Shown here: piece by piece, positions 1 to 6,654 of the stretch
Layout of the letters: every line of letters starts with the position of its first letter
Position numbering within the stretch: position 1 is the stretch's first letter
Assembly (NCBI GenBank): GCA_029259995.1
Contig: JAJDEC010000134.1
Coordinates: forward strand, 1 to 11,771
From: Phycisphaerae bacterium
GTDB lineage: Bacteria > Planctomycetota > Phycisphaerae > UBA1845 > UTPLA1
Direction: 5' to 3'
Length of the DNA: 11,771 nt
Program-made: the position numbers and the translations under genes
The notes under the pieces: generated by a model
Database searches by the model: none
The model's input: only the letters and a program-made list of their open reading frames with translations
Told to the model about the DNA's origin: nothing

Positions 1-832
1 GTCGGAGCGTCTCGCGTATCAATGTTGACCGCAGTCGATTGACGTCGTCGCGCGTCAGATTCAATCGGACCCTCAATGTTTCGACAAATGCATCCTCGGC
101 ATTTTGCGGCACGGCTTCTCCGGCCTTGACGATGGCCTCGCCCGCGGCATCACTGCTGAGATGCCTGGTGGATTCCGCGAGGCCTTCGACATCAAACTTG
201 TCGTAGACGTTCAGCAACGCGCGTCGAGCGGCCATCCAGGCCTCGGGCGCTGTGTCGGGCAGGACGTCGTCGACCGCGAGCCGGATGACTTCCAATTGCT
301 GATGACTTTCGACGTCGGCGAATGCACGGATCATCTGCACGCGTTCGGCCTGTGTCAGTGTTGCCGAGTCTTTCTCGCCGAGGACCTTGATGTCGTCGTT
401 GATGAAGTACTCGTTCCAGAACTGCGTGACGGCATACCTTCGCGGTGCGTACATCCGGCGAAATCGGAGGTAGACGCCGTCAGCGCGCTCGATCCGCTCA
501 ATGCGGGTCGGAAACGTCAGATAGACGTCCTCGTTGTCTCCATAGGTTTCCGGCAGCGGGGCCCCGGGCGCAAAAGTTGCCGTCGCCATCAGGAAATGCT
601 TTTCTTCGTCGCCCTGCATGCGGACGGATCGCCGGACTTCCCAGCCGTCCTTGTCGGAAGGCATGGCGTCGGGACCATCGAAGCTGTCCTCGGGACCGCT
701 GTAGTCGAGTTCGATCGCCACGGAATTGTCGCGGCGGACCTGGATGATCTCATGCCGCTTGAGACAGCCTGTGCACGCAAGAATTGCCGAGATGGCTGCG
801 AATGTCGTCGTTGATCGTCGTATGTGTTGCAT
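1..832 (-). CDS. Putative lipoprotein, function unknown (C-terminus beyond window)
   Basis: An uninterrupted reading frame runs on the minus strand from ATG at 832 to the left edge: 277 codons with no stop, so the 3' end is missing. A strong Shine-Dalgarno-like GAGAGGA lies just upstream of this ATG and supports the start. The N-terminus is a lipoprotein-type signal: basic residues (HIRR), then a short hydrophobic stretch (FAAISAILAC) with a lipobox-like I-L-A-C at Cys20; a second Cys23 follows. The exported part is charged and soluble-looking, with a beta-type stretch around residues 35-100 and an Ala/Glu/Arg-rich, probably helical part later. I do not recognise the family. It is transcribed divergently from the peptide cassette that starts at 1053. 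The long plus-strand frame over the same bases (104-814) is its antisense shadow. Export as a lipoprotein is inferred from the signal alone. Confidence 0.72.
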   Translation of the reverse strand, partial: MQHIRRSTTTFAAISAILACTGCLKRHEIIQVRRDNSVAIELDYSGPEDSFDGPDAMPSDKDGWEVRRSVRMQGDEEKHFLMATATFAPGAPLPETYGDNEDVYLTFPTRIERIERADGVYLRFRRMYAPRRYAVTQFWNEYFINDDIKVLGEKDSATLTQAERVQMIRAFADVESHQQLEVIRLAVDDVLPDTAPEAWMAARRALLNVYDKFDVEGLAESTRHLSSDAAGEAIVKAGEAVPQNAEDAFVETLRVRLNLTRDDVNRLRSTLIRETLR

Positions 833-1052
833 GGATCGGTCCTCTCAAATGACGCTGTAGTGACATCCTACTGCGAGAATGATGCGCCCGGGCTGCGGAT
901 GGACGACGAGATTCATGCGGAAAATTCGTAGATTCGCCGGATTCCGCGAACTGGTCGATAAGAATGTAACAACTGAAACCACGGTAACTAACGGCGAGTG
1001 CTCAGGATTGTGAATCCCGACACGCAGCCGCGAAATCCAATAGAGCGACGCG

Positions 1053-1262
1053 ATGGAGACAAAGGACAACCCGGGAATCGAGCAGGTCGATTCGGCAACG
1101 GATGCCGATTCGGCGGAGGATGTTGCGTCGACGACGGATCGTCGCGATTTTCTCAAGAAGACAATTCGCAGGGCCGCTTACGTCGCGCCGATCGTACTGT
1201 TCTTCAAACCGCGCGAGGCCGTTGCCGGCTCCGGGGGCAGCGCAATTACACCGGGCCCGTAG
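1053..1262 (+). CDS. Small protein with twin-arginine-like motif; candidate substrate of the downstream cassette
   Basis: This 69-residue protein is the first gene of the cassette. Residues 1-28 are acidic and probably unstructured. A twin-arginine-like motif follows (D-R30-R31-D-F-L-K), then a second basic patch (IRR), a short hydrophobic stretch (AAYVAPIVLFF, 41-51) and a basic KPRE. AVA at 56-58 fits a signal-peptidase A-x-A site, which would leave an 11-residue tail, GSGGSAITPGP. The hydrophobic core is short for a signal peptide, so export is possible but unproven. The layout (acidic leader, basic/hydrophobic middle, short Gly/Ser/Thr/Pro tail) also resembles a RiPP precursor, and the next gene is a PqqD-type peptide binder. 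There are no Cys residues. The Shine-Dalgarno is weak (GAG at 1043-1045). No homologue can be named from sequence alone, and the function is inferred only from context. Confidence 0.68.
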   Translation: METKDNPGIEQVDSATDADSAEDVASTTDRRDFLKKTIRRAAYVAPIVLFFKPREAVAGSGGSAITPGP

Positions 1263-1305
1263 CCATCGCCGTCGGGCGCCAATGTCTTTTCTGAGTGATC
1301 GACCG

Positions 1306-1626
1306 ATGTCGCAGATTCGTTCGAATACCGATGCGAAGGGGGCCTGTCCCGTCAGGCGGTCGGGATTGGAGTCGTTCGCGCTACAGGATGAGGCCATCGT
1401 CTACGACTTGGCGCGCGACACAGTGCACTACCTGAATCGAACGGCGCGGCTCGTGTGGGATCGATGCGACGGAACACAGTCAAGCTCAAGGATTGTTCGG
1501 GAGTTGCGTGTTGCGTTTGAGGCATCGGAGCAAACTTCGAATGGGGATGGGCAGGAGATCGAGAGCGGCATCCGGGATTCGATCCAGATGCTGCGTCGCG
1601 ACGGATTGCTGACGGATCACGCCTGA
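1306..1626 (+). CDS. PqqD-family peptide-binding protein (RiPP recognition element-like)
   Basis: The product is 106 residues from ATG 1306. An in-frame ATG at 1282 would add eight; 1306 is preferred because a GAGTG sits eight bases before it, but the choice is open. The core reads like PqqD: a beta-hairpin region (ALQDEAIVYDLARDTVHYLN), then 'RTARLVWDRCDG', which corresponds to the family's 'N.ta..vw...dG' element, and a C-terminal helical part ending 'MLRRDGLLTD'. PqqD proteins are winged-helix modules that bind a precursor peptide and present it to a modifying enzyme. The gene stops three bases before the HprK-like kinase gene, implying co-translation. A PqqD-like protein next to an HprK-related kinase matches a known conserved cassette; its role as a chaperone for the upstream 69-residue protein is inference. 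Confidence 0.82.
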   Translation: MSQIRSNTDAKGACPVRRSGLESFALQDEAIVYDLARDTVHYLNRTARLVWDRCDGTQSSSRIVRELRVAFEASEQTSNGDGQEIESGIRDSIQMLRRDGLLTDHA

Positions 1627-1629
1627 CGA

Positions 1630-2586
1630 ATGTTGAAGATCTTGCCAACATTTCGAAACACAGCGCCGGAAACCGAAGCCACGTACCAGATCGGCCCCGT
1701 GGCAGTCAGGCTGTCGTGTGCGATCCCCGAAGTCGTGGATGCGTATCGCGCGCTGTATGCTGACTTCGCAGGCCCGGCGTCCAGCAGCGACGCGACGCCG
1801 TTGTTTACAGTTCGTGTCTTTCGGCGTCGATCAAGATGGACGGGTTTGTCCCATTATCACATCGAAAGCGATGTGGACGACAAGTTCACCGTCCGGCGAT
1901 TCACGCGCGTGTTGCCGCACATCGAGGGCGCTGTCAATCTCTGCATTGCGCGCTACATGCCCAAACACCTCTTGCTGCATGCCGCGGCGCTGACGCGGAA
2001 CGGAATCGGCGTGATTCTGCCGGGCGGCCCGGGGTTCGGCAAGACGACGCTGGCCGCGGCCCTGACGGCGCGCGGATGGAAATATGCCAGTGACGAATTT
2101 GCGATGATTGATGATCGTCGCAGCTTGCTCGTTCCCTACCCGAAGGCGCTGAGCATCAAGACGGGTTCATTCGAACTGTTGCAGTCAGATGGCGTGCCGG
2201 TCGAGTCGGCGGCGTGTTTCGATCGGGCCGACAAGGGGGCGATTCGATTGATGCCGGCGCGTGCGTTTCGAAACGACGCGATCGCATCGAGTTCGAGGAT
2301 CGGTCTCGTCGTCTTTCCCACGCTGGAACCAGGTTGCGATCCGATCGTGACGCCGATGTCTCAGGCCGAGGCCGTTTTTGAAATGAGCCGGCGTTGTTTC
2401 AATCTGCTGCGCTATCGTTCGCGAGCGATTGAAATCCTCGCGGACGTCGCGCGTTCGGCATGCTGTTATCGCGTACGAACCGGCGATCTCGATGCCACAT
2501 GCGACGTGATGAACCGGCTCGCCGGCCATGCAGCTGCGAGACGAAATCAGGCGGAGTCGGAGAAGCCGACGATGCACGCCGCCTGA
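1630..2586 (+). CDS. HprK-related P-loop kinase
   Basis: This 318-residue protein resembles the C-terminal kinase domain of HPr kinase/phosphorylase. Features in order: an N-terminal beta-rich part (about 15-95); LLLHAAAL (114-121), matching the HprK-type conserved His segment; a Walker A loop P-G-G-P-G-F-G-K-T-T (131-140); and S-D-E-F-A-M-I (154-160), the acidic strand that carries the catalytic Asp in HprK. The classical HprK signature involved in HPr dephosphorylation is not visible, so this is probably a kinase only and not a regulator of the sugar phosphotransferase system. Related kinases next to lasso-peptide genes phosphorylate Ser near the precursor C-terminus, and the 69-residue protein here ends in a Ser/Thr-containing tail. 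The gene starts three bases after the PqqD-like gene and ends ten before the nucleotidyltransferase gene. The substrate is inferred. Confidence 0.85.
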   Translation: MLKILPTFRNTAPETEATYQIGPVAVRLSCAIPEVVDAYRALYADFAGPASSSDATPLFTVRVFRRRSRWTGLSHYHIESDVDDKFTVRRFTRVLPHIEGAVNLCIARYMPKHLLLHAAALTRNGIGVILPGGPGFGKTTLAAALTARGWKYASDEFAMIDDRRSLLVPYPKALSIKTGSFELLQSDGVPVESAACFDRADKGAIRLMPARAFRNDAIASSSRIGLVVFPTLEPGCDPIVTPMSQAEAVFEMSRRCFNLLRYRSRAIEILADVARSACCYRVRTGDLDATCDVMNRLAGHAAARRNQAESEKPTMHAA

Positions 2587-2596
2587 CGGAGCAGGG

Positions 2597-3760
2597 ATGA
2601 CGACGACATTGACGCACGAATCCTACGCGGACACTCGTTCTTTGATCGCCGGCGTCCTGTCGACTTCGCCGGAAGATTCGTTGAGAGAGATACACGATCG
2701 CGGCATCTGGAGCCGCGTTGCGCTCGATGCATGGCGGCAGCGCGTGGGCGGCGTCCTGCTTCATCGACTGTGCGAATTGGGCGCGACGATTCCCGAAGAC
2801 GCGCAACGCGAGCTAAACGCCAACGCGCGCCATGTGTCCGAAGCGAATCGAGTCAGGCTGGATCGCGTGATGCCCGTGCTCGATGCGTTCTCCCATGCCG
2901 GGATCGACTGCCTCCTGCTCAAGGGAGCGGCGCTGCTGACGTCGATCTATCGGGACTTCTCAGTTCGACCCATGGTGGACGTGGACCTGCTGATCGACGC
3001 GTCGAACGCCGATGCAGCCGATGCCGTCTTGCAGCAATTCGACTGGCGCGCGGGCGCTGCGCTTGTCCGGCCCGATTTTTTCCCTCGATTTCATTGCGAG
3101 CGCGAGTACCTGACACGGAGCGAACCCGCCGTTCGGATCGATCTGCATGTCCGCCCGTTTCGGCCGCTCAGATTCTCGAGGATGATTCCGAGATTCGCAT
3201 CTGAGGATTCCGTCGACCAGACGGAGTTGTGTGGCCAAACCGTGTACGTTCCGAATCCGGAGCTGATGTTGGTGCATCTTGCGGCACATGCCGCGTTTCA
3301 TGGAGCGAGTGCGCTGCGATGGCTGTACGATATTCACGCGTGGCTGCGTCATTGCGACGACGATCTCGATGTTGACGCGATCGTTCGGAAGTGCCTTGCG
3401 TGGAAACTCACACATCCGGTTCGAGTCGCACTGATCCGTACACGAAAAACGTTTGGCCCGATCGGCAGGCTCGATTCCATTCTCCACGCCATGTCGACTC
3501 GCGCCGGTGTTCTCGATCGCCTCGTCCTGTGGCAGGCGCCGCATGGCGATACGCGCCACGCCATGGACGTGTGCGTCAACGCGATCACGATTCCAGGTTG
3601 GCGCCGGCGCTTCTCCTATCTGGCCGCCGTATCGCTCCCCGATCGAGCCCATCTGGGGCAGATCTATCCGTATCGTCATCCGGCCTGGCCCGCCGTCGCA
3701 CACGCGGCTCGTGTCCTGCGCCTGGCGACGAAACCCTTTCACAAATCGATCGCGTCCTGA
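2597..3760 (+). CDS. Nucleotidyltransferase family protein (NTP_transf_5-like)
   Basis: The product is 387 residues from ATG 2597, chosen because GGAG sits six bases upstream and the previous gene stops at 2586. The diagnostic block is at 106-133: L-L-L-K109-G110-A-A-L, then Y-R-D-F-S-V-R124-P-M-V-D128-V-D130-L-L-I-D. The lysine, arginine and paired aspartates match the uncharacterised nucleotidyltransferase family, where the two Asp residues would bind metal. A second block, 'HLAAHAAFHGASALRWLYDIHAWL', is also typical of that family. Such proteins occur in some lasso-peptide clusters and beside HprK-related kinases; the reaction is generally unknown, but nucleotidyl transfer to a small molecule or peptide is the usual expectation. 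It is the last gene of the cassette, followed by about 175 bases without a gene. No frameshift or missing motif was seen. Confidence 0.85.
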   Translation: MTTTLTHESYADTRSLIAGVLSTSPEDSLREIHDRGIWSRVALDAWRQRVGGVLLHRLCELGATIPEDAQRELNANARHVSEANRVRLDRVMPVLDAFSHAGIDCLLLKGAALLTSIYRDFSVRPMVDVDLLIDASNADAADAVLQQFDWRAGAALVRPDFFPRFHCEREYLTRSEPAVRIDLHVRPFRPLRFSRMIPRFASEDSVDQTELCGQTVYVPNPELMLVHLAAHAAFHGASALRWLYDIHAWLRHCDDDLDVDAIVRKCLAWKLTHPVRVALIRTRKTFGPIGRLDSILHAMSTRAGVLDRLVLWQAPHGDTRHAMDVCVNAITIPGWRRRFSYLAAVSLPDRAHLGQIYPYRHPAWPAVAHAARVLRLATKPFHKSIAS

Positions 3761-3833
3761 TCATCGGCGTCGTTTGTTCTCGGTCCACGTCAACCGGCCG
3801 CCCGCACGATGTCGGCCGCATCCTGAGCCTTAG

Positions 3834-3845
3834 CGGACGCGTCCG
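3834..3845. promoter_or_regulatory. 12-base perfect palindrome between cassette and kinase gene
   Basis: CGGACGCGTCCG reads the same on both strands. It lies 74 bases after the nucleotidyltransferase stop and about 90 before the histidine-kinase start. No T-run follows, so a classical intrinsic terminator is unlikely; an operator or a weak hairpin is possible. A 12-base palindrome can also occur by chance in GC-rich DNA. Confidence 0.25.
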
Positions 3846-3936
3846 AACTTCATTTCTGCTTGTTGAATTTGCCGTGCGGGGTATTCGATGAAACGGATAA
3901 GAACAATCGTATTTCAACGTCGAGTGCTTGATAGCA

Positions 3937-6630
3937 ATGCAGCGAGACATCAAATCCAACTCCACGGAGCCAAGTCAGCGCGCGCCGTCTGCATGGGAAA
4001 TTCTTCGCGCGCAGCTGATGACGGCGAGCCCAGGCTGGATCGCCGCCGCGGTGCTTGTCGTCGGCGTTGCGCTTGCCGTGATCATCTCCAGCCTTGCAGT
4101 TCCGATGGCCCGACAGATTGCGCCGCTCATTGGAACCCATTCCCCGCCGATTCATTGGGGCGTGTTCGTCTTCGTGTCCGCCTTGTTCGCAGTCCTTTCC
4201 GCCGCGACTTGTATTGCGTTGCCTCGAATACAACGGGTCGCAGTGGACCGCGATGCGAGGGAACGACAATTTCAGGAGCGCCTGGACGGAATTCTCGTCG
4301 GCTCCGACGAAGGATTCTGGGATTGGCAGATACAGACCGGCGAACACTGGTATTCAAAACGTGTCTATCAGATTCTCGGCGAGCCGGAGATCGGCCAGAG
4401 CGCCAATCCGATTGACTGGCGTTCAAGATTGCATCCGGACGATCTGCCGACGTTTGATGCGGCGATGCAATCGCGGCTTTCGACGGGCGAGCAGTCGACT
4501 GTCGAATACCGCCTCTGCAACGCATCCGGAGCCGATTGCTGGATCCGGGATCGTGGCGGCGTTGTGTCCCGCTCGGAAGCCGGCGAACCACTTCGAATGT
4601 CGGGCTCCATTATCGATATCACGCAGGAACGTCGACAACGCATCGGCTCGGACTTGAACCGGGAACTGCTTCAGCGTGCCGAGGCCATCGCCCGCGTTGG
4701 GGGTTGGAAGCTGGATCTCGTCAACGACGAACTGTTCTGGACGGAGCAGACGTATCGAATTCACGAAGTCCCCATGACCTATCGTCCTGTCGTGGCGCGT
4801 GCGATCGAGTTTTACGAGCGTGCGTCCCGCCCGGCCATCATCAAGGCGATCGAAACGGCGCGGGAGAAAGGCGAATCATTCGATCTCGAACTTGCTTTCA
4901 GAACCGCGAAGGGCCGACGCCTGTGGGTCCGGGCAATCGGCGAACCCATCTATGAAGACGGTCAGATCGTCGGGCTGCACGGCACGTTTCAGGATATCAG
5001 CGAACGAAAACGATCCGAAATGGCGCTGCTCAAGAGCGAGCAGCGTTACAAGCTCGCCGTTGAGAGTGCCGCCGACGGAATCTGGGAGTGGGACATCGTT
5101 CTTGGCAAGATGACGCTGGATCCGCTTTGTTGCCAGATACTCGGGTATCCGGCCGCCGAAGCCGCGACATCGCTCAGTACGTGGACGACGTTGATCCATC
5201 CGGATGATGTCGCGAACTTTACAGCCGTGTTTCAGGCTTATCTCGACAACAAGACACCTCACTTTGATTCGCGGCATCGAATGCGAACGAAGGCGGGCGA
5301 ATGGAAGTGGATTCACACCCGCGGCAAGATCGTCGCGCGCAGCGCAACGGGTGAGCCCCTGCACATGACAGGAACGCACAAGGACATCAGCTTCGACAAG
5401 GAAGTCGAGGAGCAGCTGCGTGCCGCATATCGGGCCGCGCAGGAGGCGACGCGCGCAAAGACGGAATTCCTCGCGAACATGAGCCATGAGATCCGCACGC
5501 CAATGACGGCAATCCTCGGCTTTTCGGAAAATCTTCAACGCGACGACTTGAACGAACAGGAACGTCAGAACGCGATCACGACGATCCGGCGGAATGGTGA
5601 ACATCTGCTGACAGTGATCAATGACATTCTTGATCTGTCGAAGATCGAAACCGGCAAGATTTCCTTCGAAAAAATCAAGTGCTCGCCGGCCCGTATCGCC
5701 TGCGAGACGATCGATCTGTTGAAGCTGCGCGCCGACGTCAAAGGACTGTCTCTGAAGGCCGAGATTGTTGGCGAAGTGCCGGCGGAGATCGAGACCGATC
5801 CGACTCGATTGCGCCAGATTCTCGTCAATATCATCGGGAACGCGATCAAGTTCACGGAGCTGGGCGGCGTCCGCGTCGTCATTCGCTTTGTTCCGGATGA
5901 TGCGAATCCGAAGATTCGATTCGATGTGATCGACACAGGCATCGGCCTGGACAAGACTGAGATGTCACGCCTTTTCCGAGCGTTTTCTCAGGCGGACTCT
6001 ACGATGTCACGGCGATTCGGCGGAACGGGGCTGGGGCTCGTGATCAGTCGTCGTTTTGCGGAATTGTTGGGCGGAACACTCAGTGCCGAAAGCGAATCCG
6101 GCCAGGGCAGTCAGTTCTCGGTCACGATCTCCACGGGAGACGTCAGCAATGCAGTCTTCACGCGGGATCTTCCGAACATCGAAGAGGAGACACATATCGA
6201 GCGCCCGAAAGATGCGGATGGCAATCGCCTCGATGCCCGCATCCTGGTTGCGGAAGACGGGCCTGATAATCAACGCCTTATCTCGATGCTGCTTCGCAAG
6301 ATCGGCGCGACGGCCGTGATTGTCGGCAACGGCCACGAAGCCGTCCAGATGTTCAAATCGACGTCTGGCACGAAACTGGCCTTTGATCTGATTCTGATGG
6401 ATATGCAGATGCCCGTCCTTGACGGCTATGAAGCGACGCGTCTGCTTCGGGCCAGGGGATGTCAACTGCCCATCATCGCGTTGACGGCGCACACGATGCG
6501 AGGCGATCGAGAGAAGTGCATGGACGCCGGCTGCACCGAATACCTGACCAAGCCGATCCGGCGCGCGGAACTGTTTCAGTGCATTCGCGAACAGCTCTGT
6601 GCGAAGCCGCCATCCGGCGCCCAGATCTAA
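3937..6630 (+). CDS. Membrane-bound hybrid histidine kinase with three PAS domains and a receiver
   Basis: From ATG 3937 the product is 897 residues; a TTG at 3928 would add three. Two membrane segments (about 34-57 and 74-95) are joined by a short loop, so there is no large periplasmic sensor. Three PAS/PAC units follow (about 115-230, 245-357, 370-485), each ending in a PAC-like 'GT..DIS' or 'GS..DIT'. The dimerisation/phosphoacceptor domain has 'ANMSHEIRTP' with His517. The ATPase domain shows the N box (NIIGNAIKFTE), D-T-G-I-G-L and G-G-T-G-L-G-L. The C-terminal receiver has E773-D774, phosphoacceptor Asp822 (LMDMQMPVLDG) and Lys872 (TKP). All catalytic residues are present. There is no DNA-binding output domain, so it should pass phosphate to an unlinked partner. 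The signal is probably cytoplasmic (PAS ligand or redox) but cannot be named. It converges on the tyrosine phenol-lyase gene with 24 bases between the stops. Confidence 0.95.
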   Translation: MQRDIKSNSTEPSQRAPSAWEILRAQLMTASPGWIAAAVLVVGVALAVIISSLAVPMARQIAPLIGTHSPPIHWGVFVFVSALFAVLSAATCIALPRIQRVAVDRDARERQFQERLDGILVGSDEGFWDWQIQTGEHWYSKRVYQILGEPEIGQSANPIDWRSRLHPDDLPTFDAAMQSRLSTGEQSTVEYRLCNASGADCWIRDRGGVVSRSEAGEPLRMSGSIIDITQERRQRIGSDLNRELLQRAEAIARVGGWKLDLVNDELFWTEQTYRIHEVPMTYRPVVARAIEFYERASRPAIIKAIETAREKGESFDLELAFRTAKGRRLWVRAIGEPIYEDGQIVGLHGTFQDISERKRSEMALLKSEQRYKLAVESAADGIWEWDIVLGKMTLDPLCCQILGYPAAEAATSLSTWTTLIHPDDVANFTAVFQAYLDNKTPHFDSRHRMRTKAGEWKWIHTRGKIVARSATGEPLHMTGTHKDISFDKEVEEQLRAAYRAAQEATRAKTEFLANMSHEIRTPMTAILGFSENLQRDDLNEQERQNAITTIRRNGEHLLTVINDILDLSKIETGKISFEKIKCSPARIACETIDLLKLRADVKGLSLKAEIVGEVPAEIETDPTRLRQILVNIIGNAIKFTELGGVRVVIRFVPDDANPKIRFDVIDTGIGLDKTEMSRLFRAFSQADSTMSRRFGGTGLGLVISRRFAELLGGTLSAESESGQGSQFSVTISTGDVSNAVFTRDLPNIEEETHIERPKDADGNRLDARILVAEDGPDNQRLISMLLRKIGATAVIVGNGHEAVQMFKSTSGTKLAFDLILMDMQMPVLDGYEATRLLRARGCQLPIIALTAHTMRGDREKCMDAGCTEYLTKPIRRAELFQCIREQLCAKPPSGAQI

Positions 6631-6654
6631 TCCCAGGCAAACCCAAGCTCGATC

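Noticed and set aside
104..814. 236-codon plus-strand open frame
   Set aside because: It lies antisense to the lipoprotein gene, starts at TTG without a ribosome site and has no protein-like pattern; the minus frame has a signal peptide and a strong Shine-Dalgarno.
845..1156. 103-codon minus-strand frame spanning the divergent intergenic region
   Set aside because: It would overlap the 69-residue protein gene, has no ribosome site and shows no recognisable pattern.
2960..3742. 260-codon minus-strand open frame
   Set aside because: It is antisense to the nucleotidyltransferase gene and shows no motif or plausible start context.
1053..3760. Classical lasso-peptide cluster or PQQ biosynthesis locus
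   Set aside because: No asparagine-synthetase-like cyclase, transglutaminase-like protease or ABC transporter for a lasso peptide, and no PqqA, PqqB, PqqC or PqqE. Only the accessory-type genes are present.
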